NCBI GenBank assembly: GCA_937861115.1
Contig: CALMBD010000168.1
Coordinates: forward strand, 1 to 51,590
Direction of reading: 5' to 3'
DNA: 51,590 nucleotides
From: an uncultured Bacteroidota bacterium
Lineage (GTDB): Bacteria > Bacteroidota > Bacteroidia > Chitinophagales > Saprospiraceae
Shown: in pieces, positions 41,079 through 50,537 of the stretch
How positions within the stretch are numbered: the first letter of the stretch is position 1
Layout: the number at the start of each line of letters is the position of its first letter
Notes under the pieces: generated by a model
Seen by the model: the letters and a program-made list of their open reading frames with translations, nothing else
Databases searched by the model: none
What the model was told of the DNA's origin: nothing
Position numbers and translations under genes: made by a program

Positions 41079-44000
41079 TTACTGCTTCACTATTTTGAGT
41101 GCCGTGCCCGAATTACCGGCGAGCAGGCGTACCACATAAGTTCCGGGAGCAAGTTGCTGCATATCCAGACCAATGGTGTTATCGCCTTCGGTCAACTGGA
41201 CGTTGCGGTGCTGGACGGTCTGACCCAGCATATTTACGATACTTACCCGGGCCTCCATGCTTGCAGGCACGTTGACCGAGAGTCGCGCGGCGTCAGTCAC
41301 CGGATTGGGTGCAAGGGAAATATGGACGAAGCCGCCGTTGCTCGGTTCTTCCGTATCGACCATCAGGCTGCGGTTGCCGTCGGCATACCAGACTCCGAGT
41401 TGGCGGTTGGAAATGAACAAACTTTCATTGCCCGACGGCGATATTTTGTTGGCAGCCAGCCCACGGGTGTAAATATTGGTGATGTTGCTGGAATTGGGCC
41501 CGTGGTAGATCAGGGCATTGTCCAGACGGTTGTAATTGGGCCAGCCGTAATCGCCGTTGTTTTCGAGGATAGGGCTGTAGTCGCCGGTTTCCACATTGGC
41601 GCCGTAGATATCATTTTTGTTGCTGAACTCATCGTATTGGTCAAACGCAACGATGTAGGGGGAGTTTTTGGAAAAAGTGGGATTACCGACGGTCGTTTTT
41701 TCGGGTAATCCGCTGAAAAGTTTGGAGATGAAGGCATTGGTGCCGTTGGCAAAACCTCCGTTTTCCCAAAACTGCAGGAAACCGATATCCCAGTAACTGA
41801 TGTCCTGCCCCTGGCTGTTGGACAACTGGTTGAAGGCGTCGTACATGATGTACGTGCCGGAATAATCGAACTCCAGTACATCTGCAAATTGAACCTCTCC
41901 GGTTACCTGTCCCGTGGAATAGGTCGGATTATAGAGTTCGAAGGCCTCCTGGTCGCCAAAGAGCAGGTCGAATACGTAGATGAGGTTGTCGTCATTGTTC
42001 GTCAGGGCAGCCACGTAGCGTCCGTCTTTTGAAATGGCGGCACTGCGCCAGATTGGCGATGCGCTGAGCGGCTGATTGACAGTGGGGAGAACGTCGGTAG
42101 GCGTATAAACCATATCAACCGTGATAATGTGTCCCTGCGCATTGACGAATACGATCTGGCTTCCGTTGTCGGTCACACTCGGGCGGCTGAGCAGGCCCTG
42201 CGTGTATATGGAGCCCAATACCTGGTTGCCGAAGGCGATGTCGAGATTCTGGCCATTGTTGCTGACACACAGGATATAGTCATCGCCGGAATTGACCTGC
42301 AATTGGCCGAGGTAATTACCGCCGGGGCTGCTGCCCAGTATGCCCACCTGGTCGAAGGCTGAAGCGGCGGCGTTGGCCACAGCATTGCCATAGAGGTCGC
42401 TGGCGGCCTGTATGACCGCGATACGGCAATCCACAAACTTGCTGGATTTTACGAGGTAGTCGCGTAACGCCTTGTAATATACCTTCTCCGCTTTTGCGTT
42501 GCCTACGGCAGCGTTGGTGGCAAAAAGATAAAAGGCGTGGTTGGGAATACCGCTGTTGATGTGGACGCCGCCGTTATCCTGGCTACCGTTATACTTTTCA
42601 TTCACGTGTTTGGGCTGCCACCACTGGCCGTTGGGTACATCGCCATTGTGCGGGTCCTGGAGACTGCGCAGACAGCCGTTCGGGCTGACACCGTTCTGCA
42701 TGACGTCTTCGCCCACTTTCCAGTCGTTGGGGTCGATCATCACGCCAAAAACATCGGCAAAGGATTCGTTTAAGGCGCCGCTTTCGCCCTGATAGATAAG
42801 GTTGGCGGTTTTTTCAATTACCCCGTGCGTCATTTCATGGCCGCCCACGTCGAGGCCGCGCGCAAGGGGTTTGAATACAGATCCGCCATTGCCGTACCAC
42901 ATCGCATCGCCGTTCCAGAAAGCATTTTCCATGGAGCTTCCGTTGCCTTCGGTGACATTGACAAAAGCCAGGATGTTGCCGCCTTCTCCGTCGATGGATT
43001 TCCGTCCGTGTATATTTTGAAAATAGTCGTAGCTCAGAATACTGTTGTAATGGGCACTGACGGCTTTTGCGCCGTTGCTACCGGAGGAATTGCTGAAGTT
43101 ACTGGAGCCGGAGGTAAAGACGGTGTAGTTAAAACTCTGGTTTTCCGGAGATGTGCTCAGGGCATCGAGGGTCACGATTACGCCGACAGGATCACCCGGC
43201 ATGGTCGAAGCGGTGCTGTTGAACATCATTTTGCCGGCATCCTCCAGGTAAAAATTGCTGCCATTCTGCCAGGCGCCGAAGGAGCGGCTCACACCCAGCA
43301 GGTCGACGCCGGTACCGGTGACGGGAGGCAGGAAGTTGGCAGTAGCAGTTGGGGGTTGGCAGTTGGCATCTGTCGGGTATTCGATGTTACTGCCACTGCC
43401 TGCTGTTTCATGCCTTCCACCGTCGATGGCACAGGTAAAATCGTAGTGGTGGATGATTTCTCCCGTTTTGGCATCAACAAAATAGATGAGGCGGCGCAGG
43501 AGATTCGGCCTGGCCTGGACACGCCATGCGAGGCGTTCATTGTTGAGTTGGTCCTCGTGGTGATATACGATCAGTTCGGCGGTAAAACGTTCAGCCTTGA
43601 ACAGGTGGAGTTCGTCGGCCGTCCAGTTTGCCTTGATGTTGTCGGGTCCGATATCCTGCTTGACCTGATCAATAGCACGGCCGGCATCGAGGGCCGGTGT
43701 CATATCGTTCAGTTGGGGAGTAGGAAAGTACCGGCCATTGAGCAGTGCAAATTTGCCGCCACGGGTATGGGCGATCACTTCGCCGCCAAACACCGGGATA
43801 CCGCGGTATTGTTGTTCGAGTCGAACGTGCAGGTTGCCCTGCTCGTCGGTTTCCACGCTTGTGGCTGCGAACTCGAGCAGCGGCTCGGTAATACCGGCGG
43901 GCTGAAGGCTTGCCAGATAATTGAGCGCATCAACCTTTGGATCGGCCGTTTCGCCGGATGCACCCGTCTGGCCTTCAAAAAGGATCGGGAGTCCGTTTTC

Positions 44001-44252
44001 ACCCCGGGTAACTTTAATATTGGGGGCGGTCGTTCCGGACTGTTGGGGTATGAAAGCCGGGAGTGGCGTACGTTTGACAACTGGAAGTCCAAACGGATTT
44101 TCGGCCGGCGGCACACCTGCTTTTTGAGGGATATTGAGTTTCAGTTGCCAGGGTTCGAAGGTTTTTTTGGGCGGAGGGGTCTTTTTGGCGCTTTGCGCGA
44201 AGGCGCCGACCGACGCAAACAGAAGGGCGAGCAGGATGATTCTTTTCATCAT
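41079..44252 (-). CDS. M4 metallopeptidase fused to a beta-propeller, T9SS type A
   Basis: A 1057-residue secreted thermolysin-type peptidase. Signal peptide about 1-20 (MKRIILLALLFASVGAFAQ). FTP/PepSY propeptide region about 60-270 (LHVRLEQQYRGIPVFGGEVI). The catalytic domain follows from about 315, with zinc ligands H472, H476 (GGHEMTHGV) and E496 (NESFADVFG). About 690-960 forms a TolB/WD40-like propeller (IWRSAAISKDGRYVAAL, NSPYIVAFDQYDEFSNK). The last 80 residues are a sorting domain (ISLAPNPVTDAARLSV, LAPGTYVVRL). Two adjacent ATGs (44252, 44249) fit. A word-repeat sequence encodes residues about 295-310 just before the catalytic domain. The propeller insertion is unusual for M4. Confidence 0.88.
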   Translation of the reverse strand: MMKRIILLALLFASVGAFAQSAKKTPPPKKTFEPWQLKLNIPQKAGVPPAENPFGLPVVKRTPLPAFIPQQSGTTAPNIKVTRGENGLPILFEGQTGASGETADPKVDALNYLASLQPAGITEPLLEFAATSVETDEQGNLHVRLEQQYRGIPVFGGEVIAHTRGGKFALLNGRYFPTPQLNDMTPALDAGRAIDQVKQDIGPDNIKANWTADELHLFKAERFTAELIVYHHEDQLNNERLAWRVQARPNLLRRLIYFVDAKTGEIIHHYDFTCAIDGGRHETAGSGSNIEYPTDANCQPPTATANFLPPVTGTGVDLLGVSRSFGAWQNGSNFYLEDAGKMMFNSTASTMPGDPVGVIVTLDALSTSPENQSFNYTVFTSGSSNFSNSSGSNGAKAVSAHYNSILSYDYFQNIHGRKSIDGEGGNILAFVNVTEGNGSSMENAFWNGDAMWYGNGGSVFKPLARGLDVGGHEMTHGVIEKTANLIYQGESGALNESFADVFGVMIDPNDWKVGEDVMQNGVSPNGCLRSLQDPHNGDVPNGQWWQPKHVNEKYNGSQDNGGVHINSGIPNHAFYLFATNAAVGNAKAEKVYYKALRDYLVKSSKFVDCRIAVIQAASDLYGNAVANAAASAFDQVGILGSSPGGNYLGQLQVNSGDDYILCVSNNGQNLDIAFGNQVLGSIYTQGLLSRPSVTDNGSQIVFVNAQGHIITVDMVYTPTDVLPTVNQPLSASPIWRSAAISKDGRYVAALTNNDDNLIYVFDLLFGDQEAFELYNPTYSTGQVTGEVQFADVLEFDYSGTYIMYDAFNQLSNSQGQDISYWDIGFLQFWENGGFANGTNAFISKLFSGLPEKTTVGNPTFSKNSPYIVAFDQYDEFSNKNDIYGANVETGDYSPILENNGDYGWPNYNRLDNALIYHGPNSSNITNIYTRGLAANKISPSGNESLFISNRQLGVWYADGNRSLMVDTEEPSNGGFVHISLAPNPVTDAARLSVNVPASMEARVSIVNMLGQTVQHRNVQLTEGDNTIGLDMQQLAPGTYVVRLLAGNSGTALKIVKQ
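43333..43395. repeat. TTGGCAG-type word repeats inside the M4 peptidase gene
   Basis: 43333-43370 is built of GTTGGCAG, TAGCAGTTGG and GGTTGGCAG words. 43337-43347 (TGGCAGTAGCA) is complementary at 10 of 11 to 43385-43395, forming a stem around a 37-nt loop. It is coding (residues about 295-310, D-A-N-C-Q-P-P-T-A-T-A-N-F-L-P-P) in the linker before the catalytic domain. Confidence 0.55.
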
Positions 44253-44437
44253 TAAAATTAGTTTGTTGTGTAAAACCGGAATCGGGAGGCAAAAAACAGA
44301 CTTTGCCCGAACAGGTAAAGTTCGATGTTTTGAAGAATAACTTTGGTCTGTTTGGCAAAAAATAACACGGGACAATGCACCGCATTGCCAGGTTTTAACA
44401 GACTACCGACAAGAGATTTATTTTTGGAAAACGGACC

Positions 44438-44776
44438 TCAGCAGCAGGTGGTTTCCGGCTTTAGCGCTTTGAGTGCAGCAAGAAAAGCCTCCATTCGGGT
44501 CGTCATCGCTTCGATCGACGCCCAGTCGATGCAGTAGCAGGAACGCACACCTTCCACCTCGCCGGAAATCAGCCCGGCAGTTTTGAGTTCCTTGAGGTGT
44601 TGCGATACGGTAGCTTGCGCCAGGGGCAGCACATCGACGATCTCGCCGCAAATGCAGGTCTGCTTTTCCGCAAGTGTTTTCAGGATAGCGACCCGGGCCG
44701 GATGCGAGAGCGTTTTGGCAAACTCGGCGAGTGCCAAATCATCGGCGGCGAATTCCAGTTTTTTATTGACAGCCAT
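44438..44776 (-). CDS. ArsR/SmtB-family transcriptional repressor
   Basis: A 112-residue winged-helix regulator. Residues about 12-75 are the DNA-binding domain ([37 protein letters not shown]). QTCICGEIV is a Cys-x-Cys site in the helix where ArsR binds As(III)/Sb(III) (ELCVCDL in plasmid ArsR), and the C-terminal TTCC adds two cysteines. Likely a metalloid sensor. No arsenic efflux pump or reductase gene is adjacent, so it is an orphan here. A dyad ATATTT-N7-AAATAT overlapping the start codon region suggests autoregulation. Confidence 0.88.
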   Translation of the reverse strand: MAVNKKLEFAADDLALAEFAKTLSHPARVAILKTLAEKQTCICGEIVDVLPLAQATVSQHLKELKTAGLISGEVEGVRSCYCIDWASIEAMTTRMEAFLAALKALKPETTCC

Positions 44777-44777
44777 A

Positions 44778-44797
44778 ATATTTATATCGCAAATATA
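44778..44797 (-). promoter_or_regulatory. Probable -7 box and operator of the ArsR gene
   Basis: The perfect -7 box TATATTTG (44797-44790 minus) overlaps a dyad ATATTT-N7-AAATAT (44778-44783 and 44791-44796), two bp from the ATG. Binding of ArsR here would block its own transcription. The operator role is inference. Confidence 0.5.
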
Positions 44798-44901
44798 CGA
44801 TAAAACGGGCTTCCGGCTATATTGTTTAAACGCCGCCTGTAAATACTATCGGGGCAGGATATCAGGTAAATGCCAATGAAAGCACAGCCACTAGATATTG
44901 C

Positions 44902-46812
44902 CTACTGCCCATCGCTTGCTGCTTTTTTCAGCAAGTCATCCACCTGCCTTGGCCGCCTCGTTTTTTCCCAGAAAAAGCCGTCGAGTTTTTTGGTGTCCCT
45001 GCCCGCCTTTTTCATTGGAGTGAACTTGCCCGAAGGTTCGGTATAGAATTTTATGCCCTCGACTTTATTGTCGCCGAAGTAGAGCCGCATTTCAGAGCAT
45101 TGGGTTTCATTGACACCGATGTAGGCCCTTCGGTCGTCGAGGGCGTAGTACACAGCCTGTGCATTGCCCTCCACAAGCATTTCCCGGATTTGCTCTTCGC
45201 GGAATAAAGCCGTGGTGTTGCGCCCTTTGATCTGGTTGAACAGCAGTTCGTCTTCAGAGTTGATCACCAATGCGTTTTGCCGGAGCCATATTCGATCTAA
45301 TTTTTTGTCTTTCAATGCCATACGTATGGTGTCGGCAGAGAATTGGGAAGTGTCTGACCAGATGATCGGCAAGTTTTTCAACTTATAAAACCAAAAGACA
45401 GAATCTTTTGAACTGAATGAAAGCGAGTCGCAAACGGCTTGCAGGTCGCTTTTAAAAATACGGACATCGAGATGGGCGATCAGGAGCCGGACATCGGAGG
45501 TGGAGTCGGGCTTATAGGAGGTCAGCGTATCGGCGGTCATATACAGCGTATCGCGTTCGATGAGCGATTTCAGCATAGGCCTGCCTGCCTGCCCTTCGGC
45601 GCCGGGCGCTCCGAAAGCATTGAGGTATTCGGTCTGTTTGTTGTAATCCATGCGCCAGGCGAGAATGGTAAAATCGCTGGCCGTATCAATCCAGATTACA
45701 TTGCCCAGGGCGAGACCGCGCCCGAGCTGGTCGTTAAAATCGAGCGAATCGGCTTCGATTATATTGGGCGGATCGATCACCCTGCCCCGGTCCAGGATTC
45801 GGTAGTTTTTGTTGCGGCTGTCGTACTGAATTTCAGTGCCGGTGATATGACGGATACTGTCCCTGAAATCGGCATTGCCGCGCAATACGGTTTGCTCCGT
45901 TTCGGTATTGTGGCGTATGATATCGGCCCTGGCTGTTTGCTTGTCATCTTCAATTACGGCATCGCCTTCAAGTACATATTCCTTTGTCACGCCGTTGTAC
46001 CGCATTCTTTGAGCGCGCCCGCGCTGCTGCTCCTTTTCATATTGCGGGTTCAGGTCGAATTCGGCAAAATCGTTTTCTATGTCATAAAACCCGCCCTCGG
46101 TATAGATCCGGCCGTTGCGCTGGCTGATGAGCGTAGGGGCAACGAAGCGCACCATTTGCGTTTCGGTATTGAATGCCATCGTGTCGGTGCGCATGGTAAA
46201 GTCGGGGTCGGCCACGAGCACATCGCCTTTAAAAAAGACCTCGTGCGCATCGACAAAATAATACCCGTGTGTACTGGTGAGCTGGCTTTTGCCATTGGTC
46301 ATGGTCGCGCCGGTATGGTAGGTGGCAATCTTGTTGCCCAGGTCGTAGCGAAGTCTTGTTGTGAACAGTTCCTGGCTGCCGTTGACGAGCACGACATCGC
46401 CGAACAGGTCGCTGATCCTGGTATTGGCGTCGTAATATGCGGAATCGGCAAATACCTTCACGGAGTCGCCCTGCCCGATCACCACGCTTCCTTTGAGTAT
46501 GGCATTGTCCTGATCCATTATGGCAGTATCGCAGTACACCAGCGTGTTTTCCTGCCGCATGCGCACGTTGCCGCTGAGTTTCTGCATGGTACGCTGGCCT
46601 TTTATAAAGTATTCGACCAGGAATGCCGTTTCAATCTTAAGCTTTTGGGTATCCTGTTGGGCATTTGCCGGAACCGTGCGGGTTGTTTGTGCAAGCAGAA
46701 TAAAAGGGAACAGTAAAAGCATGCAAGCGATCACGCATCGCTGTACCCCATACGCAGCACGTATCCGGGCGTTCAAAAAATTCTGCAACAATTGTTCAGT
46801 TCGAATCTTCAT
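44902..46812 (-). CDS. OstA-like (LptA/LptD-N domain) envelope protein
   Basis: A 636-residue exported protein. Signal peptide about 25-42 (VIACMLLLFPFILLAQ) after a basic N-terminus. The remainder is a long array of OstA/LptA-type beta-jellyroll strands with recurring G-x-V/A-x-I-x-x-x-D-x-x-x-A-D and L-x-G-N-A motifs (LKGSVVIGQGDSVKVFADSA, LEGDAVIEDDKQTARADII, VEGNAQAVYYALDDRRAYIG). The LptA family bridges LPS transport across the periplasm; Bacteroidota use such longer proteins and the exact role is uncertain. It starts at MKIRTEQLLQ (46812), 17 bp inside the end of the antiporter gene, pointing to translational coupling. Confidence 0.82.
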   Translation of the reverse strand: MKIRTEQLLQNFLNARIRAAYGVQRCVIACMLLLFPFILLAQTTRTVPANAQQDTQKLKIETAFLVEYFIKGQRTMQKLSGNVRMRQENTLVYCDTAIMDQDNAILKGSVVIGQGDSVKVFADSAYYDANTRISDLFGDVVLVNGSQELFTTRLRYDLGNKIATYHTGATMTNGKSQLTSTHGYYFVDAHEVFFKGDVLVADPDFTMRTDTMAFNTETQMVRFVAPTLISQRNGRIYTEGGFYDIENDFAEFDLNPQYEKEQQRGRAQRMRYNGVTKEYVLEGDAVIEDDKQTARADIIRHNTETEQTVLRGNADFRDSIRHITGTEIQYDSRNKNYRILDRGRVIDPPNIIEADSLDFNDQLGRGLALGNVIWIDTASDFTILAWRMDYNKQTEYLNAFGAPGAEGQAGRPMLKSLIERDTLYMTADTLTSYKPDSTSDVRLLIAHLDVRIFKSDLQAVCDSLSFSSKDSVFWFYKLKNLPIIWSDTSQFSADTIRMALKDKKLDRIWLRQNALVINSEDELLFNQIKGRNTTALFREEQIREMLVEGNAQAVYYALDDRRAYIGVNETQCSEMRLYFGDNKVEGIKFYTEPSGKFTPMKKAGRDTKKLDGFFWEKTRRPRQVDDLLKKAASDGQ

Positions 46813-48148
46813 TATTTTTTTTTCTGCGCTTTCTGGTCTTGGGTCGTTCGCCCGGCAATACTTCCTGTGGCAAACCTCCATCGGCTGCAACGCTTTTTTC
46901 GGGTGATTTAATTCTCCCGAGGCCGGCCACTCTGAATATCCAGCCGTAAACGATTGAAACCTTCGTTTTGTCCACCAGAAACGTCAATACCGTTGTAAAT
47001 AATGTGGTGCACAGAATAATCGAAAAAACGACAGACTGAATGATTTCTCCGCCAGGTACACCCTGCTGTACCGGAAGGGAGGCCAATACTGCGGCGCCAA
47101 GCCCCTTTGGGATCATGGCGGCCATAAAGGCGGCATCCTTGGACGCGGTATCGCGGGGTACCGAAATACAAACGATCGGTATCCGGATCAGGAACAGCGC
47201 TGCGGTGATGATTGCCCCGAGCATAAAAGGCCACCAGTCCTGCAAGCGTACGGAGATGCCGATGTACACAAAAAAAAAGGTGCGCAACAAAAACACGGCT
47301 TCGGAAAAAAAAGCCCGCTCATGGTCGTTCAGCGAGATCGGCTTCCTGGAAATGACGTTTTTCATAATCGGCGGACCGAGTACGTCGATGTTGCCCAGCG
47401 TGATGCCGAATGCCAGGGCGGCAATTGGTCCGGAATACCCGAGTATTTCCACAATACCGTATATGACGAATACAAACGCAGGGGTAGTGAACACCGTATT
47501 TTGAAGCGTGCGCATCTGGTTGAGCAGGATGCTCCAGCCGAAAGCCCCGACGATACCCAGCATGGCGGCAAGCAAAAAGGCTGCAATCATCTGGCCGGTC
47601 ATGTACGCAACATCCACGCGGCCGACCTTGTAGGCGGTGAGCAGGGTAAGCGGAATGGCGAGGGTGTACACGTCGGAAAAAGCGGATTCCAGGATCAGAA
47701 TGGTGCTGGAGCGTTCCGACATGGGAAAGCGGCGGGCCAGGGTCGTCACCACGGCAGAGGAGGTGCCACCGACGATACTGCCCAGCATCAGCGAGCGCAG
47801 CACACCCAGGTCGGTATTGAAATAGGCGATGATCGCTGCAACCAAACAACTGCCCACAAAGTTGTATGTAGTGATTTTTGCCGTACCGCTGAGGGAGTTG
47901 ATCAGGGGTTCGAGCCGCTGATCGATCCCGCTTTCGAATAAAATAAAGATCAGTGTAATGGTGGTAAAAACGGGCCCGACGGCGCCAAAGTTTTCCGGTT
48001 TAACCCATCCGAATACCGGCCCGATCAGCAAACCAAGCGTAAACAGCCACAATACATCGGGTATCTTCGTGCGCAGGAAAAGTGTGGCAAAATAGTGCGA
48101 CAGGAAGATCGTGCAACCGACAAAGACAATGGTAAGCGCAGTGGGCAT
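46796..48148 (-). CDS. CPA-type cation:proton antiporter
   Basis: A 450-residue inner-membrane protein with about 12 hydrophobic segments. TKIPDVLWLFTLGLLIGPVFGW is the first antiporter signature; LRSLMLGSIVGGTSSAVVTTLARR with ESAFSDVYTLAIPLTLLTAY matches the NhaP/KefB-type core (ES-D motif); and AFGITLGNIDVLGPPI and FFFVYIGISVRLQDWW follow. The C-terminal tail (GLGRIKSPEKS...KTRKRRKKNNED) is basic and hydrophilic. The start MPTALTIVFVG (48148) places helix 1 at the N-terminus; the frame continues upstream without meaning. Exchanges Na+ or K+ for protons. Its 3' end overlaps the OstA-like gene. Confidence 0.88.
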   Translation of the reverse strand: MPTALTIVFVGCTIFLSHYFATLFLRTKIPDVLWLFTLGLLIGPVFGWVKPENFGAVGPVFTTITLIFILFESGIDQRLEPLINSLSGTAKITTYNFVGSCLVAAIIAYFNTDLGVLRSLMLGSIVGGTSSAVVTTLARRFPMSERSSTILILESAFSDVYTLAIPLTLLTAYKVGRVDVAYMTGQMIAAFLLAAMLGIVGAFGWSILLNQMRTLQNTVFTTPAFVFVIYGIVEILGYSGPIAALAFGITLGNIDVLGPPIMKNVISRKPISLNDHERAFFSEAVFLLRTFFFVYIGISVRLQDWWPFMLGAIITAALFLIRIPIVCISVPRDTASKDAAFMAAMIPKGLGAAVLASLPVQQGVPGGEIIQSVVFSIILCTTLFTTVLTFLVDKTKVSIVYGWIFRVAGLGRIKSPEKSVAADGGLPQEVLPGERPKTRKRRKKNNEDSN

Positions 48149-48193
48149 ATCGGCTAAACAGGTGGTTTTAAAGGTGCAAAAAAGTAAAAATTG

Positions 48194-48601
48194 ATGAATA
48201 GTGACATTAAATATCCTGTACTCCTGTTCGATGGTGTCTGCAACCTGTGCAATAAATGGGTGCAATGGGTGCTGCTGCACGACCGGCAACAGCGTTTTCG
48301 CTTTGCAGCGCTGCAATCTGAAACGGGGCAGCGGCTGCTGCTGCATGCCGGGCTTTCCGCACAAAACCTGGACACGGTTGTGCTGGTCGATGGTGACCGG
48401 ATATTTACCCGCTCCGACGTTGCGCTGGCGGTTGTGCAGCGGATTGGCGGGATATGGGCTCTGTTTGCAGTGCTGAAGGTAATCCCCCGGCCGATACGCG
48501 ATGCCCTGTACGACCTGGTGGCCAGATACCGCTATCGCTGGTTCGGGAAAAAGCAAAGTTGCATGATCCCGCAGCCGGAATGGAAAGACCGGTTTTTGTA
48601 G
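48194..48601 (+). CDS. DCC-family thiol-disulfide oxidoreductase
   Basis: A 135-residue DUF393/DCC protein with the family's DGVCNLCN redox motif (C16, C19) after YPVLLFDG. FAALQSETGQRLL, VVLVDGDRIFTRSDVALAV and DLVARYRYRWFGKKQSCMIP are also standard, including the late Cys. A thioredoxin-like fold; the in vivo substrate is unknown. ATG 48194 is one codon after an in-frame TTG. Divergent from the antiporter gene with 45 bp between starts, too short for two separated promoters. Confidence 0.88.
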   Translation: MNSDIKYPVLLFDGVCNLCNKWVQWVLLHDRQQRFRFAALQSETGQRLLLHAGLSAQNLDTVVLVDGDRIFTRSDVALAVVQRIGGIWALFAVLKVIPRPIRDALYDLVARYRYRWFGKKQSCMIPQPEWKDRFL

Positions 48602-48736
48602 CAAATTAACTGCTGTTGCCCCGTACCGAAACCCGACCTGAAATTGCCGTCAAAGTTTTTTAAAATCCGGAATTGCCTTACTTTTACATGAATTTGTCAA
48701 TTAATTCCATAATCTTCTCGAACATTCTCTCTTTCC

Positions 48737-50536
48737 ATGAAAACAATTTCTCCCTCCCTGCGCGGTGTGGCCTGTGCCTTCGCGACTACTATTTTTATTC
48801 TGTTTTCGTCCTGCGGCACTGAAACCAGTAAAAGCTCGGATGTCATTGCCGAACAGGCCGGCACTACGGTTAATGTGCGCGTGGAAGGCGCCGTGACCAA
48901 TTTGAACATGTATCTTTCCAAAACGGCGTATTCGCTCAATGTTGCATTGCGTATTTTTCAGAGCCTCGGCGACCTCGATCCAAAAACGCAGGAACTGGTT
49001 CCGATGATGGTAAAAGCATTGCCGCTTAAAAGAGACGTTACGGAAGGCCCGTATAAAGGAATGCTGGCCTTTGATTTCGAGATACTCGACGAGGCAGTTT
49101 GGGATAACGGATCGCCGGTAACGGGTAAAGACGTCGAGTTTAGTTTCAAAATCCTGTTTCATCCGAATCTGCCCACCGAGTCCTGGCGGAGTTATTTCGG
49201 GTACATGGTCGGCATGGACGTAGACCCCGCCAATCCCAAAAAATTTACGGCCTATTTCAACCAGTATTATATGCTCATGGTAGAGGGTCTGTGCGGCATA
49301 CCGATTTACCCGGCGTACAACTACGACCCCAATAACAACCTGACCAATGTGCCGCTTGCAGATTTTCTGGACCCCGAGAAGGCTGAGCAATTAAAAAACA
49401 ACCCTGCCGTGAAGGCTTTCGCCGAGGAATTTCTCAGTCCTAAGTATGCCAACGACAAAAACTACGTTTCCGGTAGCGGACCCTACCGCCTGGAAAGCAC
49501 TGATGGCGATCAGGGGACGATACTCATCAAAAAACAGGGCTGGTGGGGCGATGCCTTGCTGGATAAATACCCCATTCTGGCCGCCTACCCGGGCAGACTC
49601 TCCTATAAAATTGTGCCCGACGAGGCTGCTACGGAAAACTACCTGAAAACCGAGGCGCTCGATGTGGTCTCCAATATTTCTCCGGCAAAATTTCTGGAAA
49701 TGAAACAAACCCGGATACTCGCGGACAAATACGATTTCCACACCTATGGCGCTACCCAGTACACCCGCTGGGCGATGAATATGCGCAGTCCCAAACTGAA
49801 CGATAAACGCGTCAGGCAGGCCCTGGCCTACCTGGTCGACTACGATTATCTGACCAAAACCGTTATGCAGGACCTGGCGGAGCGCATTGTAGGGCCGGTC
49901 AATCCCTCCAAATCATTTTATGCCAAAAATGTGCCGTTGTACCAGTATAATGTAGAAAAAGCCAAAAGCCTGCTGGCTGAAGCGGGTTGGGCGGATACGG
50001 ATAAAAACGGGGTGCTCGACAAGGTGATCAACGGGGTAAAAACGGAATTGTCGCTTGACCTGATCACATCGTTCAAATCGAAACCGAACGAACTCAGTTC
50101 GCTGAGCATCAAAGAAAACGCGCAGCTTGCGGGGATAAGGATCAATGTCCGCGACGTGGATATCGAACGCTTGTCGGCCGAAACCAAGGAGGGCCGGTTC
50201 GAGACGGCTATTTACGGCGCAGCGATCCGGCCCGGACTGGTAGAGCTCTACCAATCGTACCATTCCGCCAGTCTGTCGCCCAACGGGGATAACCGGACCG
50301 GTTTTTCGCAGGCAGATAGTGTGATTGTAGCGATCCGTACCACTGAAGACAACGCCAAAAGAAACGCACTGTACATAAAAGCCCAGGAGATCATACACGA
50401 TGAGGTTCCGGAGGTTTATCTTTTCGCCCAATTACAGCGTATTGTCGTGGCCAAGAAATTCGATTACGTGATTTCGCCGAACCGCCCCGGCTATTTCGAA
50501 CAAATGTTCAAACTAAAACTTAAACAGACTCAGTAA
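48737..50536 (+). CDS. Family-5 (peptide-type) ABC solute-binding lipoprotein
   Basis: A 599-residue lipoprotein. The lipobox FSSC with C26 follows a hydrophobic stretch (ATTIFILFS), so it is an anchored substrate-binding protein. The SBP_bac_5 domain runs about 60-520: ILDEAVWDNGSPVTGKDVEF (W-D-G-x-P-x-T-x-x-D-V), SGSGPYRLES, NDKRVRQALAYLVDYDYL, VNPSKSFYAKN. Likely binds oligopeptides or similar solutes. No ABC permease or ATPase genes accompany it, so any transporter is elsewhere or the protein has another role. First gene of a three-gene plus-strand unit: the next gene starts 1 bp after the stop. Confidence 0.88.
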   Translation: MKTISPSLRGVACAFATTIFILFSSCGTETSKSSDVIAEQAGTTVNVRVEGAVTNLNMYLSKTAYSLNVALRIFQSLGDLDPKTQELVPMMVKALPLKRDVTEGPYKGMLAFDFEILDEAVWDNGSPVTGKDVEFSFKILFHPNLPTESWRSYFGYMVGMDVDPANPKKFTAYFNQYYMLMVEGLCGIPIYPAYNYDPNNNLTNVPLADFLDPEKAEQLKNNPAVKAFAEEFLSPKYANDKNYVSGSGPYRLESTDGDQGTILIKKQGWWGDALLDKYPILAAYPGRLSYKIVPDEAATENYLKTEALDVVSNISPAKFLEMKQTRILADKYDFHTYGATQYTRWAMNMRSPKLNDKRVRQALAYLVDYDYLTKTVMQDLAERIVGPVNPSKSFYAKNVPLYQYNVEKAKSLLAEAGWADTDKNGVLDKVINGVKTELSLDLITSFKSKPNELSSLSIKENAQLAGIRINVRDVDIERLSAETKEGRFETAIYGAAIRPGLVELYQSYHSASLSPNGDNRTGFSQADSVIVAIRTTEDNAKRNALYIKAQEIIHDEVPEVYLFAQLQRIVVAKKFDYVISPNRPGYFEQMFKLKLKQTQ

Positions 50537-50537
50537 G

